DNA of 64,000 nt from Impatiens glandulifera. Taxonomy: Eukaryota > Streptophyta > Magnoliopsida > Ericales > Balsaminaceae. Position 1 is the stretch's first letter, and the number at the start of each line of letters is the position of its first letter. The stretch is from NCBI RefSeq assembly GCF_907164915.1, contig NC_061867.1, positions 37,928,338 to 37,992,337 of the forward strand, in the 5' to 3' direction. A model generated the notes under the pieces. It saw only the letters and a list, made by a program, of their open reading frames with translations. It was not told the DNA's origin and did not search any database. Of this stretch, positions 33,058 to 45,107 are shown in pieces. The translations under genes and the position numbers were made by a program.

Positions 33058-34234
33058 TATTGGATTGAAATTTTTAATGAACTCAACAGGTTTTGATAAT
33101 TTAGTTTAAATAATCAAAAAGAGAGAGATTGTTGGGTTGAAATTTTTAATGTTTAAACTAGTTTTGAGAATTTAGTTTAAATAATCAAAAAGGGAGAGAT
33201 TATTGGGTTGAAATTTTTAATTGATTTAAAAAAATTTGATGATTGATGAAATAGTTTTTGGATAAAACTAAGTTCAATAATTGTTAGTCATATCAAATAT
33301 ATAAATATATATTTAGATATCAACATCTTAAGTAGTGTAGTGGTAAGCATGCCCGCCTGTCATACAGGTGACCTGGGTTCGAATCTCAACGGGTGCAATA
33401 ATTATTAGATGGGGGCGTTTAATCAGATGAACTACTAAGATGATCAGATAGGCATTTGATGGCAGATGCTCTTCTAGACAGCTGGCAACAGAGTCTTCTA
33501 GGCAGCTGACAGCAGAGCTCAACAAATGAATAACCGCCATGTATGCCATAATTCAAATTGCCTGAACTGCATTGTACTGCCACGATCGCAAGAATATTTT
33601 TCTGTTGTACTACCCAGTACCTCATGGATAGTACATCCAACGGAAATATGACATGTGTCCAGAAGAAGGATTTGACCATTAAAGCGTTTCAAGAATAAAT
33701 TGCTGCCTAAGACAACGGACAAATTGCAGGCTGGAAAATACAAGAAACAGAGAGAGAGTTGCTTCATTCATTTTTCTTTCAAGAAAGTTCCTGAAATTAA
33801 ACATCTCACTTATCATCTAGCTGTGAATACATTGTATTACATACTGTCTTTTCTGTGAGAAAACTTCAATGTTGTAAGTTGAACAAATATTGTTTTGTTC
33901 AATAGAGAGTTAGCTAGATTAGTGAACTGTATTTGATTCAAAGAATTATAGTGAATCCTTCCGGTGGTTGGAAGAAGGGGTGACGTAGAAGAGTTTTCTC
34001 CGAACATCCATAAACAAATTCTTGTGTTCTTTACTTTCTGTCATTTATCTTTCATTGGTTCAAAGCATCAAATCCGACGAACATTTCCGCACTTGAATCT
34101 GTTTCAAGAGTTCGAAGGATTTGCGAAAAATAGAAAAAGATATTAATCCCTAACAGGATTTCTATCAAACCATTTATCCGAAGTCGTCATCAATAGTCAG
34201 ACCCCCATCTCGATTGGTGCCGCTGATCCTAATA
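33058..34234 (+). repeat. 5' LTR of element A
   Basis: Starts TATTGGATTGAAATTT (TG decayed to TA) and ends CCTAATA (CA decayed to TA). The LTR start together with the preceding purine tract is present three times at about 70-bp spacing (33058, about 33131, about 33207). 1,177 bp, without the minisatellite found in the 3' LTR. Confidence 0.75.
33326..33397 (+). tRNA. tRNA-Asp(GUC)-derived sequence inside LTR A (degenerate)
   Basis: 72 bp with the layout of plant tRNA-Asp. TAGTGTAGTGGTAAG matches the D-arm/A-box, GCCCGCCTGTCATAC the anticodon arm with GTC at 33359-33361, and GGTGACCTGGGTTCGAATC the variable region and T-arm/B-box. The acceptor ends (TCTTAAG and GGGTGCA) do not pair and one anticodon-stem pair is lost, so a charged tRNA is unlikely. 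It is part of the LTR, not a chance neighbour, because the 3' LTR has it too. Confidence 0.6.
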
Positions 34235-34236
34235 AT

Positions 34237-34248
34237 TGGTATCAGAGC
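34237..34248 (+). promoter_or_regulatory. Primer-binding site of element A
   Basis: TGGTATCAGAGC, complementary to initiator Met-tRNA. Confidence 0.9.
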
Positions 34249-34286
34249 CTCGTTTTCTATCCTTAAGGTTTTAAAAAATTTGAATC

Positions 34287-36112
34287 ATGTTTATGGCTGT
34301 CATCAACAATGTTCCCATGTTCTTAGAGGAAAACTATGTCGTGTGGAAGGCGAGAGTCCACGCTCATCTAGCTGCCATAGATGATGACATGTGGTTTGTC
34401 ATCACCGACGGTCCGATAAAGATTGAGAAGGCTAAATCTGAGTGGACCAGTGAAGATAAAAGAAAGAACAACCTCGACAACATAGAAAAAGACATCCTCT
34501 ATAAGACATTAAATGACAACATGGTATACAAGATCATTACATGTCCCACTGCCAAAGATATTTGGGAGAAGCTGACTAAAATGTGTGAGGGCAACGAGCA
34601 AACAAAAGAAAACAGACTCATAGTTGCCACTCAACAGTTCGATAACTTCATGATGCGTTCTGGAGAGACGATGACTGAGTTCGATGAGAGATTCAATAAG
34701 GTTGTCACTTCTCTATCCACTCTGGGCAAGACTTACAACAACAGAGAGGTTGCGATCAAAGTAATGCGTGCTTTGCCCAAAGAGTGGGATATTAAGACCA
34801 TGGCGATGAGGGAGTCTAAAGACCTCAATAAGATGGAGTTCTTTAATTAGAAGGCCGATCTAAAGGTCTATGAGTTCCAGTTGAACTATAGAAATGAAGA
34901 GGAGCACCCCACATCCACCATCATAACAAAGGCATTGGTGACTGTTGAGGAGCCATCTACTGCCACTGCTGTGAAGGCTGTTGCTATGCAGATTAGCAGC
35001 GATGCCATGGCTCTTTTCATGAAGAAAATCTACAAATTCATGAAGAAGAGACACTTCAAAGAAGGAAACAGCAAGCTGAAGCTTGATGAGAAAAAGAAAG
35101 ATGAGAAAAAGAACAAGAAAGAGCTAAAGACTCTCATGGCTGCTGAAAACAAAGCCAGTGGGTCGACAGCGACTCAGATGATTCATCATCCAACGTCAGT
35201 GATGATGATGAGGTCACTTGCTTCATGGAAAAAGAAGAAGTTGACTCTGAAGTATTTGATTTCTCCTCTGAAAAATTCTCAAGAGATGAGTTAATTACTG
35301 CACTCAATTACATGGTCATTGAGTACAAGAAACTATCAAACTCTTTTGATGAACTAAATTTGAAAAACACAAATGACAGCTCTTCTTCATCTCGAAACAA
35401 TGATTCTGAAGTTTTTAAAAACAAAATTGCTGAGCTCTCATCTTAGAATGAAATCTCGAGGAAAATGTTCAAACTCTATTTTCTGAAAACCAACGTTTGA
35501 CATATATGGTTGGTTCTTGGACGAAGTCTGGAGATGCATTCAGACAGCAGATAAGTATGCTGAGGCCTACCAGATGCAAATCCGGTTTAGGATTTGATGG
35601 CAATGACTCAGACAAGTCTTGTGAAAAGTTAAACCCAGAAATTGACAAGTTTAAGTCTATAAACTTTGTCAAAGGGAGCTTAACTGAGAATGGAACTGAT
35701 CCAAGCTGTGATGAGTTAACCTTAAAGGATGAGATTACTTATGTTCCGCCAACTGTTAGCTGGTTGAAACTTAAGATGGAAGCAGCCAACAAGTCTGGCA
35801 TATTAAAACTTGACAGGAAGTCAATGAGTTTTAGACAAAAACCATCCTCTAAGATTAACAATTCAGTTGCTAGAAGGAAGACGTTTGTTAAGCCTATATC
35901 ATACGCACCGATCACAACGCAACATGGGAAATACATAAAAATAATCAAAGTATGGATTCTCAAAGGACTAATAAGCCATGGAACCAAAGAAAAATGGGTA
36001 CCAAATTCGTTATTGTCTTTGAATGCAGGTAAAACAGGAAAACAACTTGGAAGAGCAAAACGACATCTGGACAGCCGGCTGCTCGGACATAACATATGAC
36101 AATCAGTAGCCT
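34287..36112 (+). pseudogene. Gag of element A, zinc knuckle deleted, with protease stub
   Basis: Frame 34287-34850 encodes the UBN2-like capsid (NYVVWKARVHAHLAAI, then TAKDIWEKLTKMCEGNEQTK). It continues in frame after a TAG (34848-34850) to a Lys-rich segment. Where C has its CCHC knuckle, A has only KLKLDEKKKDEKKNKKELK, so the knuckle is gone. Then come an acidic stretch, the tail KSINFVKGSLTENGTD, EITYVPPTVSW and EKWVPNS. At about 36078 LDS followed by GCS-like sequence in a shifted frame marks the start of protease. Sequence then passes directly into EVADIF, the C-terminus of RNase H, where element C is inserted at 36130. Confidence 0.65.
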
Positions 36113-36130
36113 GAAGTGGCTGACATCTTC

Positions 36131-37296
36131 TGTTAGATAAATTAGACCAGATAAAAATAAGAACCTAACAAAACAAACTTCCTATGCAGGAGAACGGTTA
36201 AAGAACCAGGATCGGTTAAGCAATCCAACCGATTAAGAATTCGACCGATCAGGAAGACAAGACCGGTCAAGAAAAGAAGGCCAAAATCGTTGGTCATCCG
36301 GTTAACCTGAAACTATGAAAAACCGGAAGTCATCCGGTTAACCTAAACAACCAATCGGTGCAAACAAATACTTTAAGTATCTGTTGAAGATGATATCAAA
36401 GGGACATACCATAGTATTGCCATATTCATACAAGTCTGAGGATAATCTGCATGCTGCAGAAGATCGTCCGACAAGATCTTCCCACTCTGGGATAAATCAG
36501 AGGCGCAGCCCTCCATGTGCAGGCAATTGTCCAACCGATAGTTGCCATATTAAGTAAAAGACAAACCTAGACGGTTTGACCTATACACTGGAAGCTTAAA
36601 CCGCCAGATCTGAATCACTGAACCTCTGCTCAACCAATCAGATTCAAGGAGATGAAATGTGACCGTTGGCACACATTTCACCTATAAAAGAAGGAGCTGA
36701 AGAGGAGTAAATGCAGTAACAAGTTACAAGTCACAAGTTCCACCAACTACAAGTTCTAAGAGTTACACCAACCCAAGTTATAGGTGGTCTTTATCTCTCT
36801 AAATTAAAAGAGCTTAAGTGTGTATTTGAAGTGAGATTACAATTTCTGTGAGAATTGTACGAGTGTTATCGAGCAGCAAATAAGTCTCGATCGGATTGTG
36901 TTTTTGTATTCCTTAGTGAATATCCTTCTCGCGGTTTGAGAGAAAGGGGTGACGTAGGAGTTTATCTCCGAACATCCATAAAAACCTGTCTTGTCATTTA
37001 CTTTCTGCCGGTTTTACATATTAACCGATCCTACCTAAACCGACTTACTGAATCCCAAAACCGACCCACCAAACTCCAAACCGACATTATCCAAATCCGG
37101 TTCTATTCATCCTATGTACGTGCTGCTTCAACCTGAAACAAACCACTTCCGCACTTGAACTCGGTTCAAGGGTTTGTGATAGTTTGTGTAGTATTGATAC
37201 CCGGTGTTAATCTTTAACCGGATTAAACACCAACCGTTAAGTGAAACGCGTTAACCGGTTAGACCCGTTTCCCCAGCCGCGACCTAGATCCTAACA
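36131..37296 (+). repeat. 5' LTR of element C
   Basis: TGTTAGATAAATTAGACC to GATCCTAACA, 1,166 bp. TATAAAA at 36683-36689 is the likely promoter. Confidence 0.92.
36683..36689 (+). promoter_or_regulatory. TATA box in 5' LTR of C
   Basis: CACCTATAAAAGAAGGAG. The same box occurs in the 3' LTR at 48718-48724 and in D at 9379-9385. Confidence 0.7.
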
Positions 37297-37298
37297 AT

Positions 37299-37310
37299 TG
37301 GTATCAGAGC
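37299..37310 (+). promoter_or_regulatory. Primer-binding site of element C
   Basis: TGGTATCAGAGC, two bases after the LTR; initiator Met-tRNA type. Confidence 0.95.
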
Positions 37311-37335
37311 AGTTAATTTCAATACTCAAGCAAGC

Positions 37336-39102
37336 ATGTCTTTCGATAAGCCTCCAATGCTAGAAGGTGACGATTTTGTCAACTAGAAGGCACGCATGCA
37401 CCTGCACTTGATCACCATGGATGACGAGATGTAGTTCACCCTAACTGAAGGACCGGTAAAGATTGATAAAGATAGGGAGGAACATACAAAAGAAGACATG
37501 AGAAGAAATAATCTAGATAACCATGCTAGAAATCACATCACCAACGGTTTGGACAAGAATACCTTCTGTAAGGTCAGAGATTGCAAAACCGCAAAGGAAA
37601 TATGAGAAACGGTGATTCAAATTCATGAGGGAAATGAAAGAACCAAGGAAAACAAGATAATGGTGGCTACTCAGAAGTTTGAAAACATTAAGATGAAACC
37701 GGGAGAAACAATGAGGGAGTACAGTGACCGGTTCACAGATGTGATAGACGAGCTGTCAACTCTTGGAAAGAAGTACAATAACAAGGAAATCATCATGAAA
37801 ACATTAAGGTCTCTTCCAAGTGCATGGGACATAAAGACGATGGTGATGAGGGAATCAAACTGCCTAAGCAAGATGAAGCTACACGATGTATTCGAAGATC
37901 TTAAGGCATATCAGTTTTAAATGAGATCTAGGACTGAAGATGAAGTTTCAGCCTCAACCTCTACTAAAGCCTTAGTCACATCCATAGAACTGGTTGCTCC
38001 TACACCGATCAGAACCACTGAACAGTTCACCGAGGATGCCATGGAAATGCTTGCACAGAAATTTAGCAAATTCATGAAGAGAAGCCAACCGACAAACAAC
38101 AACTACGGTGATAAATCTAATGTTAGATGTTATAATTGCAATTGTTTGGGACATTTCAGGCGGGAATGCAGAAAATCAAGACGAGATGACCGGAAACCTT
38201 ATGATCAGAATTACCGAAATAATTATCAACAAACCGGTGAAGGAAGTGAAGTTCAGAAAGCACTGAAAGCTGATGATGGAGGAAGCTTATGGGCTCACAA
38301 TGACAGTGATGATGAACTCACATGTCTCATGGTAAATGAGGAATAGGTATTTGATTCTCCTTGTGAAGAATTTACTAAAGATGAGTTATTTAATGCACTG
38401 AATGACATGGTAGCAGAGTATAAGAACCTATTAACACTAATACCAACCCAACTCAACTTTAGAACCGACCCCATAGCACCAACATTGACCGAACCAAAAA
38501 TCATCCAAATTGATAAAATCCTAGAAACCGAGATAGCACCTGAACTATCCTCTAAGACCTAACAACTCAAGGAGTCAGTTCAAGAGCTGACCGAAGTGGA
38601 AGATGCCCGAACCCAGTATCGAATAGCCGCATGGAAAAGATCTAGTGAAATGGTGAATCAATTGTCTAAGTATAAGAGACATCCCAAGTGCATGTTTGGT
38701 CTTGGGTACAAAGACAACAAATCCGCCAACCAGAACCATTCGGACAAAATGAAGCTTACAAAAGACAACCTTCCCTTTGTAAGATTTGTCAAGAGCACGT
38801 CAACCGATGATGAGGAACAAAGTGATTCAAAACCGGACGACGAAATAACTTATGTAAGTCCAACTGACTCCAAAAAATGGCTTCATCCTGAGAAAAGGAA
38901 AGCCAACCGGTCTAAAGGTAAGCAAGTCGATCCACAACCACATAGGATAAACCAAAGGCCACCTCCGAATAAGGCACTCTTAGGAAAACAAAAAGACGCC
39001 AAACCGAGTGCAGGAAAACTAGTCAGAACTATAACCGGGAAAGTTGTCCAACTTATTAAAGTTTGTATACCTAAGGGACTAATCACTTGTGGAACCAAGT
39101 AA
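37336..39102 (+). pseudogene. Gag of element C (nonsense mutations)
   Basis: One frame from the ATG at 37336 to TAA 39100-39102, interrupted by in-frame stops: TAG where Trp is expected at about residues 17 and 33, TGA for Trp near 37604, TAA at 37918-37920, TAG near 38344 and TAA near 38560. It begins MSFDKPPMLEGDDFV. A UBN2-like capsid includes EGNERTKENKIMVATQKFEN. The zinc knuckle is CYNCNCLGHFRREC (CX2CX4HX4C), followed by an acidic stretch, a coiled-coil-like part, and EITYVSPTDSKKW. The long gag with C-terminal extension is typical of Sireviruses. Gag would form the particle that packages RNA; this copy is dead without suppression. Confidence 0.8.
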
Positions 39103-41215
39103 ATGTGGGTACCAAATAGTTGTAAATATGTATATTTTGCAGGATATGAAGAAACGACTAGGAAACTCTGAGTGGTACCTGGACAGCGGTTGTTCCAGAC
39201 ACATGACTGGAAACAACAACCTTCTAACTGACATCAAAATAGAAACCGGTGCAATGATTGTCTTCGGTGATAACTCAAGAGGTAGAACTGTGGGAAAGGG
39301 TAAAATTGTCCATGGTAATTTAACAATTGACAATGTACTTTTAGTTGAAAATCTACACTTTAACTTGCTAAGCATTAGTCAGATGTGTGATGCTAGATAC
39401 ACTGTAGAATTCCTTAAACATGCATGCTTAGTTAAAAACTCTCAGGGGAACATACTACTATCCAGAAATAGGTTAGGAAATATATACAAGGTAGATTGGA
39501 AAAATAAAGTAGAACATCCTGTTTGCATGGTAGCTAAAACCGATCAAACTTGGCTGTGGCATAAAAGGTTAAATCATCTAAACCTAAAAACTTTAAACTA
39601 TATCCGCGGTAAAAAGCTAGTTGAAGTAATTCCTTATATAGTATTCAATAAGGATAAAGTTTGTTCAGCGTGTCAAATGGGTAAACAAACTAAGTCAACC
39701 TTTAAGAGTAAATGACACATTCAGTCTAACCGATGCTTAGATCTCCTTCACATGGATTTATTTGGACCGATTAGGGTCATCAGCCTAGGTGGTATGCTCT
39801 ATACTATGGTGGTTATTGATGATTATTCTAGGTATACATGGGTAATATTCTTGGCATCCAAACGTGAAACCGTATCAAATTTAATTACATTGCTTAAACG
39901 TTTGCAAAATGAAAAATCAACACGCATAAATAGCATTAGGAGTGATAGAGGAACCGAATTTACAAATAGCACCTTGAATGCATTTCTTGATGAATCCGGT
40001 ATTAGACACGAGTTGTCTAGTGCTAGGACTCCTCAATAGAACGGCCTGGCCGAGAGAAGAAACCGAACTCTCAAGGAAGCCGCAAGGTCCATGATAGCCG
40101 ATTCGGGAGTTGCTCAAAAATTCTGGGCTAAGGCTATCAATACTGCATGTTACACACAAAACCGGTCTCTGATTAACAAATTTCACAACAAAACACAGTA
40201 TGAAGTATACTATGATAGGATTCCAAACATTAGGTATCTTAAAATTTTCGGTTGTAAATGTTACATTCATATAAATGGCAAAAACTACCTATCTGCTTTT
40301 GATGCAAAGTCCGATATTGGGATAATGCTAGGTTACTCAGCGGTTATTAAAGCTTATATAGTATATAACACTAGAACTTTAAACGTGGAGGAATATCTTC
40401 ATGTTGTATTCGATGAATCGGTTGAAATTAACACTACATCATCCTTTGATCTACACAACAGATTGGAAAATAACAATATTCATTCTGATAGTGAAGATGA
40501 GGTTCCGGTTTTCAGACGGTTTATCCATGACCAAATGGGTGATGATGAAGCCCAGCTGGATCAAGCTGCCACACAGCAGGAAGCTGACACCTCGGTTCAA
40601 ACTAAGGAAATCGGTCGGTCTGGCATTATTGATCAGCCTACCAATATGTCTAGCCTTGATCAAATAAACGACAATTTGATAGACACTCCTAAACCGAATC
40701 TCAAAAGGAACACAAATCATCCTCCTGAGCTTATTATAGGCGACCCTTCAAAACCTGTCCAAACTAGGCAACAAATCCTGGAGGAATACTTTAATTCCGC
40801 CTTTATATCCCAGATTGAGCCGAAAAGGGTGGATGAAGCATTGTCAGATCCGGATTGGATCTTGGGAATGCAAAAAGAGTTAAACCATTTTGAGAGTAAC
40901 AAAGTCTGGTACTTAGTCCCTAGACCGAAAGATCAACCGGTCATAGGAACAAAATGGGTATTTAGAAATAAACTCAATGAAGACTGTTTGGTCACGATGA
41001 ACAAAGCCAGATTAGTGGCACAAGGATACAAACAGGAAGAAAGCATTGATTTTGAAGAATCATTTGCCCCTATAGCTAGGATTGAAGCCATTAGGATTTT
41101 TCTAGCCTTTGCTGCTTTCAAAAATTTTAAGGTTTTTCAAATGGATGTTAAAAGTGCATTTTTGAATGGTGACCTACGTGAAGAAGTGTATGTTGAACAA
41201 CCACCCGGTTTTTAA
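39089..41215 (+). pseudogene. Pol of element C: protease, integrase, start of RT
   Basis: Frame offset from gag, starting near 39089. Protease WYLDSGCSRHMTGN at about residue 29; gag-pre-integrase WLWHKRLNHLN with the downstream CSACQMGK completing HHCC. Integrase catalytic Asp in LHMDLFGP, Asp in RSDRGTEF, and Glu in [11 protein letters not shown] begins with [12 protein letters not shown] and [11 protein letters not shown]. Stops: TGA at 39713-39715 (Arg expected), TAG at 40036-40038 (Gln expected, just before NGLAE), TAA at 41213-41215. The catalytic residues survive, so decay is mostly nonsense changes rather than deletions. Confidence 0.85.
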
Positions 41216-42355
41216 AAATATTGACATGCCTAATCATGTATACCGATTAAACAAAGCATTGTACGGTTTAAAACAAGCTCTTAGAGCTTGATATGATACA
41301 CTAACCGCATTTCTGTTAAAACATGATTTCACCATAGGTTCGGTGGATAAAACACTATTTAAATTTGAGAAAAAGGAGCATATCCTGCTTCTTCAAATAT
41401 ATGTAGATGATATCATCTTCGGTTCAACCGATCCTAAGCTATGTGATAAATTCTCAACCTTAATGACTAACAAATTTGAGATGAGTATGATGGAAAAATA
41501 AACTTCTTCATAGGCCTTCAGGTTAAACAACTCGAAGGAGGAACCTTCATCAGTCAGCCCAAATATACAAAGGAACTTCTAAAGAAATTTGGGTTGGATA
41601 CATGCTCCTCCGCGGCTACTCCAATTAGCTCATCAATTAAGCTGGACAAAGATGATGATGGTCAGGCAGTAGACCTAACGGCCTATCGCGGAATTATCGG
41701 TCCACTCTTATACCTGACAACAAGTAGACCGGATATACTATTTGCAGTCGGAGTGTGTGGAAGATTCTAGGCTAATCCAAAACAGTCTCACTATACAGCC
41801 GCTAAGCGAATCTTGAAATACCTAAAGGGAACTCCTGAAGTCGGTCTGTGGTATCCAAAGGACTCATCCTTCAACCTCACAAGCTACTCAGATGCAGACT
41901 ATGCAGGTTGTAAAGTTGACACAAAAAGTACCAGAGGAACTTTCCAATTCCTAGGTGACCGACTTGTGTCATGGAACAGCAAAAAGCAAACATCGGTTGC
42001 TACATCCACCGCAAAAGCGGAATATCTTGCAGCCGGAAGCTGTTGTTCACAACTCCTATGGATCCAACAACAACTAAAGGACTTCGGTATCACCGCTAAA
42101 GAGTCACCGATCTTCTGTGACAACACAAGTGCCTTTGCAATCACATACAATCCGATTTTACATTCTAGAACCAAGCACATCGACATTAGGCATCACTTCA
42201 TTCGGGAACATGTCATGCTGAAGCATATCCGGCTGGAATACGTATCAACAGAACAACAAGTAGTCGATATCTTCACAAAACCTCTGCAAGAAGCTAAGTT
42301 TTCTCACTTCAGAAACATCCTCGGTTTAACCGATGTTAATCAACTCATTTCTTAA
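41216..42355 (+). pseudogene. Pol of element C: RT C-terminal part and RNase H
   Basis: After a frameshift, HVYRLNKALYGLKQAL and IYVDDIIFGSTDPKL (YVDD active site) appear in a different frame. A 1-bp loss follows at MSMMEK, and the frame returns by 41813. RNase H runs 41813-42355: SDADYAGCKVDTKST, STAKAEYLAAGSCCSQLL, FCDNTSAFAI and SRTKHIDIRHHFIREHV, ending HFRNILGLTDVNQLIS. The catalytic acids DAD, E and D are present. The stop at 42353-42355 ends the canonical copia coding region; the accessory region follows after 529 bp. Confidence 0.85.
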
Positions 42356-42883
42356 ATCTTCAATCTCTAAAGGGAAAATCGGTTCGGACAGACAAAATCG
42401 GAAGTTCTTCCAAAAATATCAAGAACCGAATTCACCATTGTATTTATTGAAGAACTGCTCTGTCTATCAGTTACAGTAAACCGACTGGTTACTTAGTGCA
42501 TGCACTAATTAAACGCATCGGGACCAATGACTGAAAACCGACCGGTTTGGAAATAATATACCCGGATTATTTGGCTTCAGAACAAAAGTGGAACAAATGT
42601 CTAGGTTTAGATGTATCTATCCTGAAAAGTTGCCTTTTCAAATCAAAATAGTCATACCTCAAAAGACGTGAAGATATGATATCTCTCACCGTCCAGGCCT
42701 ATGACTAACACCTTAGGCTGTAGATACACCTAATTCATGCAATATGTTTTATCCTATGGTTAATAGATCAAATCACCTGCTATACACTGGACAATACCAT
42801 CAACCCTCTACTAATATATAAGTTAGGTAAACATTAAACAAAAATATTCACAAGTATCAACTTATCATCTCACTAAGACAAAA
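42356..42883. other. Non-coding stretch between pol and accessory ORFs of C
   Basis: No ORF over 60 codons; rich in ACCGG words. It could hold a promoter or splice acceptor for the accessory transcript, but I can point to no specific site. Confidence 0.35.
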
Positions 42884-43627
42884 ATGTCTCAGTTTCAAAA
42901 CATTATCCAAGTTGATTTCAACTCCGCTCAAGGAACAAAGCACTACGAGATATTCAAAATGATCAAGTCTCTTGAAGACACCGGTCTAAAATCCTTTTTA
43001 GATGACAAACATGTCATCTTCCCTGAAACTGTTCTGGAGTTCTTCTACAATGCAAGGGTCTTCCGCGGTACTCCGTACTTTGACACCCTTATTCAATCAA
43101 GGGTTGGAGGAACCGTGTTTGATTTCTCGGAGAGTGACTTTGCCCGGTGCTTCGATCTTCCAAAGAAAGGGCTTACCGATCTAAACGTTCTGACCGAACT
43201 AAAGGCCGAAATCTCTTTGAACTTCTTTAGGTCGAACCGTCCGGTCAGTGACCACGGTTCTAGGTCATCATTGAGGGCTGAATACCAACTCTTCAATGAT
43301 ATTATCGGTCGGGGCATCCTGGGTAAAGATGTGACCAATACTTACTGTGCCACAGTTTTCAACATGATGACCGCTATCACAACAGATACGCCAATCAACT
43401 GGTCTAGAGTGTTGTTCGATGTCTTGATCCGGATGATCACTACTCGCCATACCGACCTCATTCCCCAAATCAGCTGCCTACTCATGGAACTCGGGGTTCC
43501 GCTCTGTCTGGGCGAAGGGCTGAACTAGGTTCAGGTCATAACTAGGGAAGTTTCCGACTCGTTCTATGAGCCGTTCGAGAAGGCCTGGAAAAGGAAGAAC
43601 CAACATCTTAACTCCTTCGGCAATTAA
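42884..43627 (+). CDS. Accessory ORF C1: 'putative plant transposon' domain, copy 1
   Basis: The frame from ATG 42884 gives 214 residues to a TAG at 43526-43528, and the same frame stays open to 43627, so the natural stop was probably the later TAA. Landmarks: IIQVDFNSAQGTKHYEIF, SLEDTGLKSFL, PETVLEFFYNARV, FDFSESDFARCFDLP and NWSRVLFDVLIRMIT. The same landmarks recur in C2, C3 and the ORF of B. They resemble the plant domain family labelled 'putative plant transposon protein' (Pfam Transposase_32 type, from memory). There is no DDE triad, signal peptide or membrane helix visible. The ORF lies where Sireviruses carry an additional, sometimes envelope-like ORF, but it has no envelope features. 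The function is unknown. Confidence 0.65.
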
Positions 43628-44044
43628 GTCACTCCTTCCTACAACCGGTCATTTTGTTGTACGTACCGTTGTATTTTCATCCTATTCCAGTATGATCCTC
43701 TCGGTTAATCTGTGTTTCTTTCGGTTTGTTGTAATTCCATTTTCATTAATGAAAAGTAACTTTTGAATTCCATTTACATGGGAAATTACACAAACCTAGT
43801 TACTTCCTAACTAGATTCTCCACCTCGAGCTCCGTAACCGGTCAAAAGTAACTCCTTCCCAAGGAGTTTTGGAAACATAAATATTCCCAACACTAATAAG
43901 ACAAAATGGAATATTAGCATTAAATGCCCCTATTTTCCCTTCAATCTCAAATCTATATAAGGAACCCCCTTTATCAATTCAGCATACCTCCAAACAACTT
44001 ATAATTTCTTAAACTCTCTCTCTCTCTTAGCAAGATTTGAAAGA
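43628..44044. other. Spacer between accessory ORFs C1 and C2
   Basis: No coding support. Around 43945-44040 it has a TATA-like word (CTATATAAGGAACC at about 43953) then a CT-rich leader (CTCTCTCTCTCTTAGC), like a plant promoter/5'UTR, 90 bp before the C2 ATG. A similar arrangement (CTATAAATAACATCC, then CT-rich) precedes C3 at about 45108. Confidence 0.4.
43953..43962 (+). promoter_or_regulatory. Putative internal TATA box before accessory ORF C2
   Basis: CTATATAAGG followed within 90 bp by a pyrimidine-rich leader and ATG 44045. Suggests C2 had its own promoter, as might happen if the ORF was copied from a gene-like source. Inference only. Confidence 0.35.
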
Positions 44045-44745
44045 ATGTCTAACCGTACTCTAATAAACTATCTTTGCATTGATTTCGACTCCGTCCTCAA
44101 AATTGAGGATCTTGAAGTGAAGGAACTCCTCTTTAAATCCCTTATCGACACCGGCCTTCGTGACTTTCTCGAAGAATCCGGACCCATATTCATTCCAGAG
44201 GTAATGGAATTCTTCAATAATGCAGCCATATCCGGCGATTCCATTACTTCGATCGTAAAAAACCACGTCTTTGTTCTTCACGAAAGCGGATTCTCCCGGA
44301 TGTTCAATCTGCCCACTAAAGGGTTCTCCGATTTCCCATCCCGGGTGGGGAGTGCAGCGGTTGACTATGCGGAAATGTTCTCCGGAACCGAAGTGCCGGT
44401 GGAGAACTACGGTCTGAAAACCCGCCTCGCCCATCATATCCAACTCCTTCACGAGATCGTCAACCGATCTATCATCTGACAATCTCCGAACCAACAATAT
44501 TCTAAGAAAGTCTTCGACATGATGACCTACATCATCAGCAACACCCCATCAATTGGTCATTGGTCATCTTCAATAACCTGAAGACCATGGTCGAGACAAA
44601 GAAAGGTTTCGGCTATGCCCCCCACATAAGCCAGTTCATTCGTACACACCATCCAAATCTTGGACCGGGTACCCCGGTGTACCTATCAAATGTTCTCAAT
44701 GAGGAAGTGGTGGAGGACAAACTCTCTAAAATAATCGTTACATAA
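44045..44745 (+). pseudogene. Accessory ORF C2: same domain, copy 2 (broken)
   Basis: The first part, 44045-44479 (144 codons), holds LCIDFDSVLKIEDLEVKELL, SLIDTGLRDFLEESG, IPEVMEFFNNAAI and FVLHESGFSRMFNLPTKGFS, colinear with C1. A TGA at 44477-44479 and a frameshift separate it from the remainder, seen at 44560-44745 as VIFNNLKTMVETKKGFGYAP, which parallels the NWSRVLFDVL region. It ends SKIIVT. Diverged from C1 to the point that only spaced landmarks match, so the duplication is old relative to the insertion of C. Confidence 0.6.
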
Positions 44746-45107
44746 TTTATAATCTTGTATCTTGTGTACTTTAAACCGATCTTTGTATCAGTGTTTATTA
44801 TGTCCTTCTCTTTTAATCGAATGATCGTTTAGATTACTAAGTTCGAATACCTGGTCAGAATCGCAAAATTAAAAATCAGTCTAAATGTTCAACCGGTTAA
44901 AATCGCAAACTGCTTCATCACCGGTTAAATAACCGCCTCATGAATAGAACAACATTAAATAACCGTTCCATCACCGGTTAAATAACCGCATCAAATTCCC
45001 GTTCAAACTTCCCGCCCATCGCTTGCCACCCAAAGCTAGTTTGGAGGGAAAATTCCCGCCCAAACTTGATGTGACAGTTCGCGGCGGTTGAAATTCCAAC
45101 CCGCAAC

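Noticed and set aside
36000..36030. Conserved CAG/TAG after a T-rich run at the gag-pol junction of A, B and C, as a splice acceptor
   Set aside because: Any intron would be about 45 bp from the nearest donor, too short for plants, and the A frame reads through it without a stop.
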